A model generated the notes under the pieces. The model searched no databases, was not told the origin of the DNA, and saw nothing but the letters and a program-made list of their open reading frames with translations. 64,000 bases of DNA, taken from Cloeon dipterum. Taxonomy: Eukaryota > Arthropoda > Insecta > Ephemeroptera > Baetidae. Position 1 is the first letter of the stretch; each line of letters opens with the position of its first letter. The position numbers were made by a program, and so were the translations under genes. The DNA lies in contig NC_088786.1 in NCBI RefSeq assembly GCF_949628265.1, positions 868,001 to 932,000 of the forward strand. The letters are read 5' to 3'. Shown piece by piece: positions 44,117 through 55,386 of this stretch.

Positions 44117-44712
44117 AACTCTTTTTGTTTCCCTGAAACGAGACATAGTTAGATTTTTTCAAAGAAGTGTGTCATGTGTTACGGTTAAGAATTTTCGTAG
44201 GCTGTTTAAAAATTTCTGAAGATATAAATTACGAGTTTAGAGCGATTTAAACGGTTTTCGTCTACAAGGCTATTTTAAGTTTCAAAATCACAAAATTCGT
44301 GCTCCATTTGATGCGTAAATGAGAATTGGCCGCGCGGTTTTACACGTATTAAAAACTTCCCGAAGCATTTCCCGCCAAAAGGCGCGTGACTGATGCAGCT
44401 GTCACTAGAGGGCAGTGCGTGCGTTAAAATTGCGACAGCTGACTGAGTCCTGGCTACTATATTATTGAGTCGTGCTTGGCATTAAAATTCTCCGCGATAA
44501 ACTTATGTGGGACAATTTGACAGCTCGGGATTTCACAATTCGGCTGACAATTCCGTGAGTGAGGGGCGAGTGCGTCAAGAGAGTCGGAGAAAGCGGACGG
44601 CAGGCGGACGGCACAGGACACAGGACCGGAGAGAGGATGGCCAAGGCGATTGGGCGGTGCTCGCAGCCGCTCATGTCCACCTTTGCCTCTGCGTGAGAGC
44701 CCAGGGCAAACT
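44117..44712. promoter_or_regulatory. Divergent promoter region of GRHPR and RABGAP1 with an E2F-like site
   Basis: The two genes start 596 bp apart on opposite strands. TTTCCCGCCAAAA at 44368-44380 matches the E2F/DP consensus on both strands. No TATA box is apparent for either gene. Confidence 0.55.
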
Positions 44713-47700
44713 ATGGACCAGGACAGGTCGAGCGTCAAGTCGAACGACTCGGGGGGCGGATTTGAGTTCGTGCAGAGCTCGCGCGAGGACCAACCAGAGC
44801 TGAAGATTGCCAACAACGGAGACCTGGAGGAGCTCAAACTGAGCCTCAGCGAAGTGCTCAAGGAGGAGAGGACCATGGAGGAGCAGGGGAAGCGGGTGAG
44901 CAATTTTTCCGTTTTATCGGGGACTCGAGTCGAGTGTGTTTGTCTGTCTGTGTCGGTCTGTCTGACACGTTTTGGTTATCTCCATCTCCACTCCACCAGC
45001 TGCGCACTGTCTTTTTTTAAGTTAACAATAAGCTGCATGGATTTTCCTCAATTAGATTATCGCAAGGTTTGGATATATATTCATATTGCACTCATTTTTT
45101 TCAGTGTATTAGTTGTTGCGGCTCCTTGCTAATGTCTAATATATGTTGTTTGGTTTTTTAATTTGGAAACTCTTGGATTTGTCGCTTTAATACAGGGTTC
45201 CGAAAAACCCGGGTTTTTTACATTTTGCCCGACCCACCTGGGTTTTATTGGGGGGTAATATGGTGTTTTTGGGTGTTTTCAAATTTGCTATTCACTGCAT
45301 TTTTTTCAAGAAACGAAGAAATTTAATCCTCATGCTCCGGGACTTGCCAATTTTTCTATGTGCAAAAATGCAGCACTACCTTTTTAGCGTTAAAAAAACA
45401 GCCAAAAACGATTTTTTTCCAGCATTTTTTTTATTGATACTAATAATATTGAGTAAGATAGTGGGTTTTTATTGGGTTTTTTTAGCCTTGTTAAACCCGA
45501 TAAAACCCGGGTGGGTTTTATCCGGGGTGGGGAAAATTCGGAACCCTGCTTTAATATAGTTTTAAATTGTGTCGAATTAAGAAATAATATCAGTAGGCAA
45601 AATGTTCGTTTTGATGGAGTTTGCAAGTTTCAAATTTTAAAAATCCTATGCCAATTTTCGTAAAATCATGAGTCCACTACTTGAAATTTTTAAAGTGTCC
45701 GGAAATGTACCTGAATTTTCGTATCTGCCTAGGATTAGGAAAATTGCGCGTAGCATTTTATTGGTTAATTATAATTTTTTTCAAACTAAAACTGGTCATA
45801 TAGCTCCGTTTTGGTTTCTTTAAAAATACCTAAAAATCAATGAATGAATTTTCAGATTTCCAATTCACCAGTTGCATCAATCCTAAGTGTTCGAAGCCGC
45901 CAACAGATGGCGCCACCGTAGACTTTCGCTTTTAAGGCACTTCCGCTGCAATTTCAGACTAAATCTAGCTACTGTGCATTCTTCAATTAATTTGATAATT
46001 TTTGACGTGCTGAAAACCAAAATCGGTTCACCCAATCGCCGTAGAATCGTGAAAAACTATTTTTTGAAATAAAAAAATCTTTTCCAACGTTTCTACGGCG
46101 AATGGCTGAACCGATTTTGGTTTTCAGCATGTCAAAAAAAAGCAAATTAATTAAAAAAAGCAAAATAGCTAGTTTGAGTCTGAAATCGCAGCGGAAATGC
46201 CTTAAAACCGCTTAAAACAAAATTTTTAAGAAAGTCTGTGGTTGCGCCGTCTGTTGGCGCCTTTAATAACTAAGAGTTTATGCAACTGGTCAATTCAATA
46301 TTTCTTTTTTTTTCGAAAAAATTAGTACACGACCTAGAGCGTCCATCGGGATTATTTTTTTGTCCGGAGCTCTCCTTTTATCAAAAAGCTCTGTTTATTT
46401 GTTTTTTACTTTATGGCAAATATAATTAAAAAGTTACAAAGCCCGGAAAATTTGAATTTACCTCGGAATTTAAAAAATGACCCACTGATCGATTTTTCTA
46501 TAAACTAAATTGAGCCAGAACTGTATTTTTAATCGATTTTGAAATTTGCTTTCCATGTTTTCGTAACATAGTAAAACGTCGCTTCCGGTGAGTTTCCTTG
46601 TTAGAGGGGAAATTAACACAGTGACGTCAGAAAATTGTATTTCTGTCGGTTACATATATTAATTTTCTCCCATTCGAAATTGATGTAATTGAGAAAAATA
46701 GAAATAAAGGAGAATGAACCACTTTTATTTATTTAAGTTAGTTCTTGTTTTAAATTTCATGTAGCTAGATAAACTGTTGCAATTTCGTGCGCACATCGTA
46801 GTTTGAATAATTGTAGCGATCAATTAATTTTCCTCTCCTACTCTCTGGCTTTGAGCTTCACGCTGCTTTGGTTAACCTACAGTGTGTTTTTCCTATTTTT
46901 CTAATGTACCAGGTTGGCGCTAGTAAATTCTACATTGCCTCTCCACAGGAAGGAAAGGAGTCGGACATCGTTTTCGAGACACCCACTTTTGATGGTATGT
47001 TTAAAAAATTATTTATTTATTTATTTATTGAACAAACAATAAACATTAAAACAATCAATCTCAGCCTAGCTAAAAAAAATATGTCGATTGGGAGCTGTTT
47101 AAAAACCACATTTATGATCGTTTTTAGATGTAGACATATTTTTTTTCTTGGTTCTGCAGCCTGAGTAAGAAAAATCTGGTTTAAATGGGCAACGTCAAAA
47201 ATGTGGCGCCATGAGTATATAGGCAGCGACTCTGCAATGATATAACTTGATAAGCACTTTTAAAATATTTATTCTGCGTGTATGTAGGCCACGATGACGG
47301 CGCCGTTTTCAACCAAATCTCGTATCTGGGAGCCGCCAACATCAACGCGCCAAAAAGCGAGGCCGAAATCCACAGGAACATGGCCATTTTGAACCGTGAG
47401 CAGGGACAGGACCAGTGCATCAGGGTCAGCGTCAAAATTCCCAGTTGCTCGTCAGGTACTTCACTCGCGTTAACGCGTGGCAACGTATTTTTTTTTCATT
47501 ATTATCGAATTTGACACGTTTTAAAAGGAACCAATTGCCGGGAGCGGTCTTTCGGATTTTTGTTACGCGTCCAGTCATGACAGTAAATTTAGAAAATCTT
47601 GCATTATCAGCGTCACGAATCCAAATTCAACCCTATATACAGTTTTCACTGATAAACTGATAAAGTTTTGTTTTTTACAGCCTTGACAGGATATTTTTAA

Positions 47701-50700
47701 TTTTAGCCACCACTAATAAATAATACGCAAGTCCTTATCGCAATGTATTGAAAAAAGAAGCTTTAAAAAACAAAAATTAGTATATTGGCGTTTAGGATTC
47801 GAGTCAATTTTGAGCTTTTTTTATTTGATTTCAGCCGCGCATCAATGGATTGTTTTTTGATTGCGTGTATACCTCTGTTTTTACTTAGAAAATACAATGA
47901 TATGTTATCGGTCAGCAGGAAGCGTGGTGCTAATCGACGCGGCGACAATGCAGATAATAACCTCGTATGAAGTGCAGCGCATTCTGTTCTACGCACACGG
48001 AATCGCCGACTCGGACGAGGCAGCGTGCTTCGCCTTCACTTGGTCCCACGGCAATTCGCAAGAGTCTGCCATCTTCCAGTGCCATGTTTTCAGATGCGAC
48101 ATTCCGGAAGCTGTGAGTCACAATTTTATTGATTTTAAAAACCGCACCACCATTTTCGATAATAAATTTTGTTCGACCAAGGTGCGGCAAGTGTCTGCCT
48201 GCTTTGCAAAAGCATTCATGCGCTCGCCGCCGAAGCCTCAACCGTCCTTGATGTGTGATGAAAGCCAGGGTGATCTCAAGCCGTCGTCCCTGCAATCCCC
48301 TGTCTCCACAATGTCCGAATTGTTCATCTTTGAGCTCACCATGGATATCAAGGAGGAGGACTCAAAGGTATTCACTGGCACGGCTCGGAATGCCAGGGAA
48401 ATTAGAGACTTAAACAATTGAGTTAAGATTTGTAAACGTCGTCGTGTTGCTGCTCGTGCAGAAATATTTAAAAAACCAAAATTATCGACTATTTCTCTGC
48501 AGGGAGGCTATTACGTGGTGCCGAAAGACCGGTCGCAGTTCAAGCTTCGCGCAAACACCGAGAAGCAGTTGTGTTTTAGCGTGCACCAAGTGTCGTCGGT
48601 GCACCAGCGCATCCTGCACATCGAAAGGTGTTTCGGGGTGCTCGTGTGTCCGGGACGGAACGTGCGGCACGCGGACATGCGCCTCCTGGAAATGTTGTCG
48701 ATGGGCAACGACCCCGGGAGCAACAAGTACATCATCACGGGGCAGTGGGACTCGAGCGATCCCGCACTCGAATCGCTCAACCTGGTCGAAGAGCCGTCGT
48801 CCGCCAACAAAAGCTACGTCACCGTGGCCATCGACCTGGTGATCCGAGGCATCCAGGAGCCGGTGCGCCTGCAGCTCGAGACCAAAGTCAAGGTCTACCC
48901 GAAAAACGAGCGCTTTTGGAATCTGAGCAAACGCCAGCTGGTTCAGCAGTTTTATTTGAATTTGAAGGAACTGGCCGCCTCCGACACGAACGAGCCGCAA
49001 TTCGAAGTGATCTCGGTGGACACCTCTGGTGAAATAGACAGGACCAACAAAAGTTTGGGCATCACCTTGTCTGGACTGATGAGTTTGCAGCTTGTCGACC
49101 CGATTTTGTCGCCGAAAGAGGAAAAGGAGGACGACTTTCGGGACGACGAGTTGTCAGGTATCAAGGATTGCAAGTTTTGAACGATCCAAAATCAGTCTCA
49201 CTTAATAAAATAATCTGACGCAGATAACGACGAGCCGATGCTGAGTGGAACCGGCAACGTGTCAAAAGACTGCAGTGCGGCGCTTTTGGAGCAGTGGTCG
49301 GAAGCACTGACCAAGTGGACGCAGACTGGAACGAGGCCTAAGCAATTGACGCACCTGGTTTACCAGGGCATTCCGGACGCCCTTCGAGCCGAAATCTGGC
49401 AGAGGCTGGCCGGCCACAGCGAGGACGTCATGGACAAATACCGCGTGCTGATCACCAAGGAGAGCAGTTGCGAGTCGGTCATCCAGAGGGACATCAACCG
49501 CACCTTTCCGGCGCACGACTTTTTCAAGAAGGCCGGCGGACTCGGCCAAGACTCGCTTTTTAGACTTTCCAAGGTAACAATCGCTTTCCTCTCAAATCCA
49601 GCGTTATGATTTTTATTGCGAATTGATTGGGTGACTTATTTTCTTTTTCATTTAATTACAAAATATTTAAAAATAAATATTAAATGTGATGACAAACCAT
49701 AGGGAAACATGAACTAGGAGGCAAAATTTAAAAATAAAAAACCCATTTGAAATGAAAAAATGTTACAATTAATTATTGAAAAAATAAACGAGGTATGTGC
49801 AAATAATTTGAATGAATTTTGACAGGCGTACGCTGTGTACGACGAAGAGGTGGGCTACTGCCAGGGTCTGAGCTTTCTGGCGGCGGCGCTGTTGCTGCAC
49901 ATGCCGGAGGAGCAGGCGTTCTGCGTGCTGGTGCAAATCATGTACCACTACAAGCTGCGCGACCTGTTCAAAGACGGATTCGAGAACCTGAACATGCGCC
50001 TGTACCAGCTGGGCCGGCTGCTAGAGGACCAGGTGCAGGACCTGTGGCAGCACTTTCAGGAAAAGGGGGTCGAGGAGCACATGTATGGCTCGCAGTGGTT
50101 TCTCACTCTCTTCACCGCTAAGTTTCCTCTCCACTTGGTCTTTCACATTCTCGACGTGTTCCTTCTCCTCGGAACCGACACTCTGTTTCTGGTTGCACTC
50201 GCTTTGCTCACGGTTGGTCGCTCGCCAATTTTGCTAATTTCCTTCTCATTTGCTAATCGAATCGAATATATTCGCAGTCGAGCAAGAAAGACCTGCTGCA
50301 GCTGGACTTTGAAGGCGTGCTCAAGTACTTCAGGGTGAACCTGCCCAAGAAGTACCGCACCCCCAAAGCCTCTGCTCAGCTGATGAAAAAGGCGTGCAGT
50401 TTGAACGTGAAGAAACTGCACAAGTACGAGAAGGAGTACCTGACCCTGAAGAACGCGCAGGACAAAGCCGACCTGTACGGCAACGAGTTCGAGCGGCTCA
50501 AGAACGAGCTGCAATTCTCCGAGGAGGACAGGGAGCGTCTCAGGACCGAGGTCACGCAGGTCAAAGAGATGATCCAAAGGGAGGTGCAACGAGCCAACGA
50601 CGAGAGGCAGAGAAACGAGGTCATCATCTCCGATTACAAAAAGATCTGCTCGCAACTCAGTCAGCGGCTCGAGGAGCAAGTGCAAGCTGGCAAGATTCTG

Positions 50701-51894
50701 GAATCTCAGGTGCTAACTGTTCAATAAATAAAAATAAAAAATTATTAAACAATGCGTGTGATTGCAGGAGAGGGTTTGCCCAAAATGCAAAGGAATCTCG
50801 GAAAACTCGTGGGTGGACCCGCTGAGTGCAGACGCCGATCCCAGACTGGCACAAGCGCTGCAGAGGGTGCGAGAGCTCGAGCTGGAACTCGCACAGACTA
50901 AACTGGAGCATGTGGAGGCGGAGTGCAGGAATCAGGTACTATTTTTTAGTTTAGATCATCTGCAATTTTCTGTAATTTTCATTGGCCAGAATTAAATGTA
51001 ATTTATCCGTGGGAAGCCGCTAGGGTGCTGAGGAACGAGACTTTTGGCGCATTATCTCTTTTTAGCGCCCTCAATGAATCGAATTAGCTCTTGACTCGGC
51101 CGCTCAGCGTAAATTAAATTTGAATTATTCCATTATATCGAGGGCTACCCTGACACCAATTATCGATTTCCTACCTGACCGCAGGGGTGACCCCCAGCAT
51201 TTTCCGACGGTAAAAATTGAACTGCTCTAAAAAAACGCACCACCCTGATAATTTGAGTAATTTTTGGCCTCTTAAGAACTGTCTTTTTCGTTAACGCCAA
51301 AAGACCCATTTCTCTAGATTTCAACCCGATTTTCCGAAAAAAACCTTCAAGCAAACCATGTTAATTTAACCCACCTCTTTACCACCCTAAAAACATGCAA
51401 AAACGCCCTCTTGAGAAAGTGTTACCACAAATAAACGGAAGTACATTTATCGAGAAATTACTTTATCTTGATTTTTAGTTATGAAAGTGTCCGCTGCTAA
51501 AATGTAGAGACCAAATTTGTACTTCTTTTCTGGAAAGATGAAATTTTCACACAAAAAGCAGCTATAAATAAAATTTAAACTTTTCACCACACGATGGATC
51601 TTTTGATGTCCTAAACAACAAAGAGACCGTCCTATTAAGCGTTTTAATTTTGGGCCAAATACAAATAATTTTGCTGTGTGGAGAAAAATGTTTTAGCGGA
51701 TCAGTCTAATTAAGGATGTCTTTTGACAGGACCTAATCCACCAGCTGAATGCAGTCAGCTCAGAGCTGCAGGCCAGCAAAAGCTCGTGGCTCAACAAGAC
51801 GCTGTCGTCGTTCAAGGAGGCGGCAAAGAAAGAGGGAGCTAGCCTACCTGCGAGGAGGGAGTCGAAAGACGGCATGGTCAGAGACGCCGCCTAA
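44713..51894 (+). CDS. RABGAP1: RAB GTPase-activating protein 1 (PTB, kinesin-like and TBC domains)
   Basis: Eleven exons (44713-44895, 46949-46994, 47288-47455, 47919-48112, 48182-48367, 48503-49157, 49224-49573, 49826-50212, 50278-50709, 50768-50935, 51730-51894) give 977 residues; the human protein has about 1069. The order matches RABGAP1/GAPCenA: acidic N-terminus, PTB domain from ISYLGAANI through RCDIPEA, a kinesin-like/DUF3694 segment in exon 6, a TBC domain in exons 7-9, then a long coiled coil (KKLHKYEKEYL... ELELELAQTK). The TBC Arg finger is IQRDINRTFP and the Gln finger is GYCQGLSF. It stimulates GTP hydrolysis by Rab proteins at endosomes or Golgi; the Rab target is not deducible. 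The C-terminal part carries CPKCKG. The start has an acidic DQDRSS beginning and a good ATGG context. Confidence 0.95.
45193..45548. mobile_element. hAT-type MITE in RABGAP1 intron 1
   Basis: This 356-bp unit starts CAGGGTTCCGAA and ends TTCGGAACCCTG, a 12-bp terminal inverted repeat typical of hAT elements. It is flanked by a perfect 8-bp duplication CTTTAATA (45185-45192 and 45549-45556). The inside is full of inverted AAACCC/GGGTTT blocks. No transposase. Confidence 0.93.
45862..46295. repeat. R1 fold-back MITE, copy 4 (RABGAP1 intron 1)
   Basis: This full 434-bp copy has AATT at both ends. The left arm keeps CCAACAGATGGCGC (45900-45913); the right arm has drifted (GCGCCGTCTGTTGG). Confidence 0.85.
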
Positions 51895-52243
51895 ACTATC
51901 TAATTATATATTCTTATCAACTCACAAAATGCCCTCGAGCAGAAATAATAATAATTGTCGTTTAGGCATTGCTTTTACATGTTATCAACAGTAACACTAC
52001 TTATTGTACTTGTATCAAATCGGAACGAGGGATCAACTTCCCCGTGTAATGTTTCCCTCCATGCTTACTCACTAGTCACTGACTGAGGGCTATTCAATCA
52101 CAAAAATTCATAGGGTTAGTGCCATGGTCAAAATAAAGATAGCTCTACTTTTTGTATTAAAACACAATCATCCTGTTTATTCCTCAACTCCGTATAAATT
52201 GCTGACGTAGCGCCAAAATTGGCAACTGCAGTCTTGATAGTCT
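51895..52243. other. Convergent 3' regions of RABGAP1 and the PARP1-like gene
   Basis: 349 bp separate the two stop codons. AATAAA at 52130-52135 on the + strand can serve RABGAP1, and a - strand AATAAA near 52175 can serve the PARP1-like gene. Nothing else is seen. Confidence 0.5.
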
Positions 52244-54623
52244 TTACCACCAGTTGCGCCCCCACGGGCCGTACTTTTCATTCAAAAAGCAGTCTCCGAT
52301 GTCCTGTTTAATAAAATGAGTTAAAACTGCGCGCAACTCTCACGTAGGCATACTCACATAGATCCACTGCGCAGCCATGTCGTGTCGCCGCAGCAGATCC
52401 TTCAGTCTGGCTGTGCCGACGTGCTCCAAAAATTCTTCGCCCACAATCGGAGTGCTGAACTGCTCTATGTAGTTGAACCGATTTTTGTTGTTCTCCTGGA
52501 AAGCCTTGATGCTTGCTGCGACCAAAAAATTAGACCATCAGTAGGAAATAAAAGAAAAAAACAAACAAGACTACCTTGATTGGTGATGACCGCCTTGGTC
52601 CTGCCGTTGATAAATGTGACAACGCGTCCCCCCAGCTGCTTGATCCTTTCCTTGGCGTGCGCCACGCCGATCACAACGAATTCTTGTCCGTTCAGAGGGC
52701 CTTTCGGCAATAAAACCTTTTCTCTGAAAGTTGGGCGAAAATAATTACTTGAACGTTAAATATTTTTAAATATCTTGACGGTGAAAAGTACAAATTCAAA
52801 AGGTCAGATTTTTTCCGTTTGGACCCGTCAGAGAATGAAATCATCTCACTATTAAATGAAAATCAAACTTGAAGATCAATTTTTAAATTTTACAAACTAA
52901 AAACAATGAATGAACAAAAGTATTCAAAGAATGGAAAATAAAAAGCATACCTGGGAACAAACTCGGGTGCATTGATGTTGAGCCCTGTAGTTGGCATCTG
53001 GTTTTCAGTCTCTGTGGATTTTTCTTGCACGGTGAACTTGTAGGTATTGCTGGAAATTTTGGATCGTATCCGGAAGTGAGCCAAAAATTATTCAAAGCAA
53101 ACGACTTACAAGAAGTCAAACTCGTCTCTCAGCGGCTTCGGGATTTTCAGCTCGGTGCGAGGCGGCTCCAGGCTCTCGTATGTGCAGTTTTCGCCGTCTT
53201 TCGTGTTAAAGCACTTGTACAGGTTGGTCACAGTCCTTGATTTAAGAGATTCTATTAATTTATAATCTGGCCGCAGGATGGATTCAAACGTGGCTGGCTT
53301 ACTTGTTAACGTTGCCTTTGCTTTTGCACTCTGGGCAGCTGACGACCACTCCATGTTTGGCAGCAGCAATCAAAAGGTCCAGCAGCTACGTCGAGTGTCA
53401 GACAGTTAATTCAAAATTATTTCGATTCAAAATTAAATTTACAGCGCTTTTCTTGGCCTTTGCAGGAATTTCCTGCTTGTTGTGCTTGAGGATACGCTCG
53501 TAGTCTTTCACTGTTAGCCCTGCCAGCAGGGTCTTCAACTTCTGCAAGCGGTGAGAAGCAATCTTCTGAATTTTCCACTGGCTTGCTCCTTGCGCAATCA
53601 TCATTTCCCTGGTTGGATAATTCTCGCATGTTTAAAAAACGTTAAAAAAGCTATTTAAAAAGAAAAGTACGTTGTAATTTCAGGCAGCAGTTGCGCCAGT
53701 TCCTTTTGGTCCTGGGCCTTCAAGGCGAAGAAACCAGGCAGGCAGTCAGCGCCGTCCCAGAACTCGAAGAAGTCTCTGTTTGAAGCAAAACACTGCACGT
53801 GATACCAGCGAGGGATCCCGTTCAGAGCGTTGCCTTTGTTCGACGTGTAGTCCATTCTAGCGATCCTAACAATACTCTGATACACAATTAATTTCAATAA
53901 TAATTAAACATTTTCATTATTTTGCTTCACCTTGGTGATTTTCTCATGGCAAGAGCAACAAGTGGACCGCTCGGACAGCGAATAGTCGATCATGAATTTT
54001 GATTTGTCGCCCACAATTTTGGTATTTCTCCTCGCAGGTTTCGCCTTTACTGCATTTTCCTTTCCTCCATCCTCACTGCTTGCATCTACGTCTGTTTCAG
54101 AATTGTCCTCGGTCCCCTCGTCCTCATCAGCACCACTACCATCCTGAGAGGATTTCTTCGCCGCCGCCACTTCTTTGCCTTTCCCAGGGCCCTTTTTTCC
54201 AGGCTTCTTCATCTTATTCTCTCCTGAGAAAAATTCATGTTAATATTTTTTACTGCCTAGAAGAGCTGAAAGATTCACCTTCAGTCTCATGATTTGTGCC
54301 AATATTTGCTCGGACGTAAGTTTGGTCTTCAGCTCTCAGTTTGTTAAAATTTAAAATGTCACTTGTACTGCCAGGTTTGTGCCGCTTAAAGAAGCAATCC
54401 TTGTGAAACCAGTAGGAGAGCTGCAATGAGAGAGAAGAATATGCATGTAAGGAACACCAGAAATTTTTGCTTGAGAATAAAATAATGTATTAATATTTCT
54501 AACCTGAGTGCAAATTCCAAGCCGAAGCAGCCTGTTCTCTATCAAAGCATTGCAGCCTCTGCATTTCGACCTTCCACTTTTTGCGTACTCGGCGCAGTAA
54601 GGACGATGTACATTGTCTGTCAT
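52244..54623 (-). CDS. Truncated PARP1 paralogue: three zinc fingers and BRCT, no WGR or catalytic domain
   Basis: Eleven in-phase exons (54504-54623, 54279-54420, 53931-54223, 53671-53876, 53443-53608, 53303-53385, 53110-53235, 52951-53049, 52575-52723, 52358-52515, 52244-52303) give 533 residues. Zinc finger 1 is KCRGC...FHKDCFFKRHKP, finger 2 is STCCSCHEKI...PRWYHVQCF, and finger 3 is VSCPECKSK...KCF...NCTY with its helical lead. BRCT runs from LNGQEFVVIG to EEFLEHV. The protein ends at KYGPWGRNWW, right where PARP1 goes on to WGR. An acidic linker (ADEDEGTEDNSETD) sits between fingers 1 and 2. It should bind DNA breaks but cannot make ADP-ribose, so a competitor or scaffold role is possible (inference). 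Every splice site is intact, arguing against a dead copy. Confidence 0.9.
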
Positions 54624-55386
54624 GTCCAACAACTAAAACTATATACCAACATTAAAAGATTTATAGATAATTGAAAAACGCCGAAATTATTACACAAACT
54701 TGCATACATACCTCTCTTCGCTTCACATTTAGAATAACGGCTGCAGGCTGCATCAAAATCTTCGCGGCATTGAGATAGAATAAGTTGAAATGGGTTCGAG
54801 TTACCGCCGAACTAGAAAATCTCCGCTAAATACAAAACCTATTTGATACTCATGATGTTGTTGACTTTTCGCGGGTTGCTGGAGTTCAATGTTCCGCACT
54901 AAACTAATCGTCTACTGTCTCATGTTCATGCCACAAATCACACCGTTAGCTGCTAAACCAATCAGATCATTGCGTTCGGCACGTTAACTTCAAAACTGCA
55001 GGATCAGCAACAGTAGATAACAACATTGACCAAATTTTCTTATTTAAATAAACCGAAACTTTTGAGATAATTTTCATTTTACTTTATTTATTTTTATTTG
55101 GGATTTTAATGTGAAGCTATTATGCTCTGCTCGCGAATAGTTTCTAATTTCAAACTATCATCCAAATAGTTTGGTTGGCAGCATTGGCATTCCGCACCGG
55201 CCTCTTATCCCTGTTGCCATCAGGTTCCCACTGACCCACTCTTTTGACTTTTGACTACTACACAACACACACCACCACGATTGGGCGGGAACGAAAACAT
55301 TCGTTCGTGATACCGCTCTGTCAATTTTATCGAAAATCCCTGATTAAAGGAACTGAATCAACCCTTGCGTATGCGAATCTGCTGAA
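54624..55386. promoter_or_regulatory. Divergent promoter of the PARP1 pair
   Basis: 763 bp separate the start codons of the truncated paralogue and PARP1. An E2F-like GGCGGGAA (55284-55291) lies about 100 bp upstream of PARP1, and TTTTCGCGGG is at about 54867. Shared control of the two genes is likely from the arrangement. No TATA box. Confidence 0.5.
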
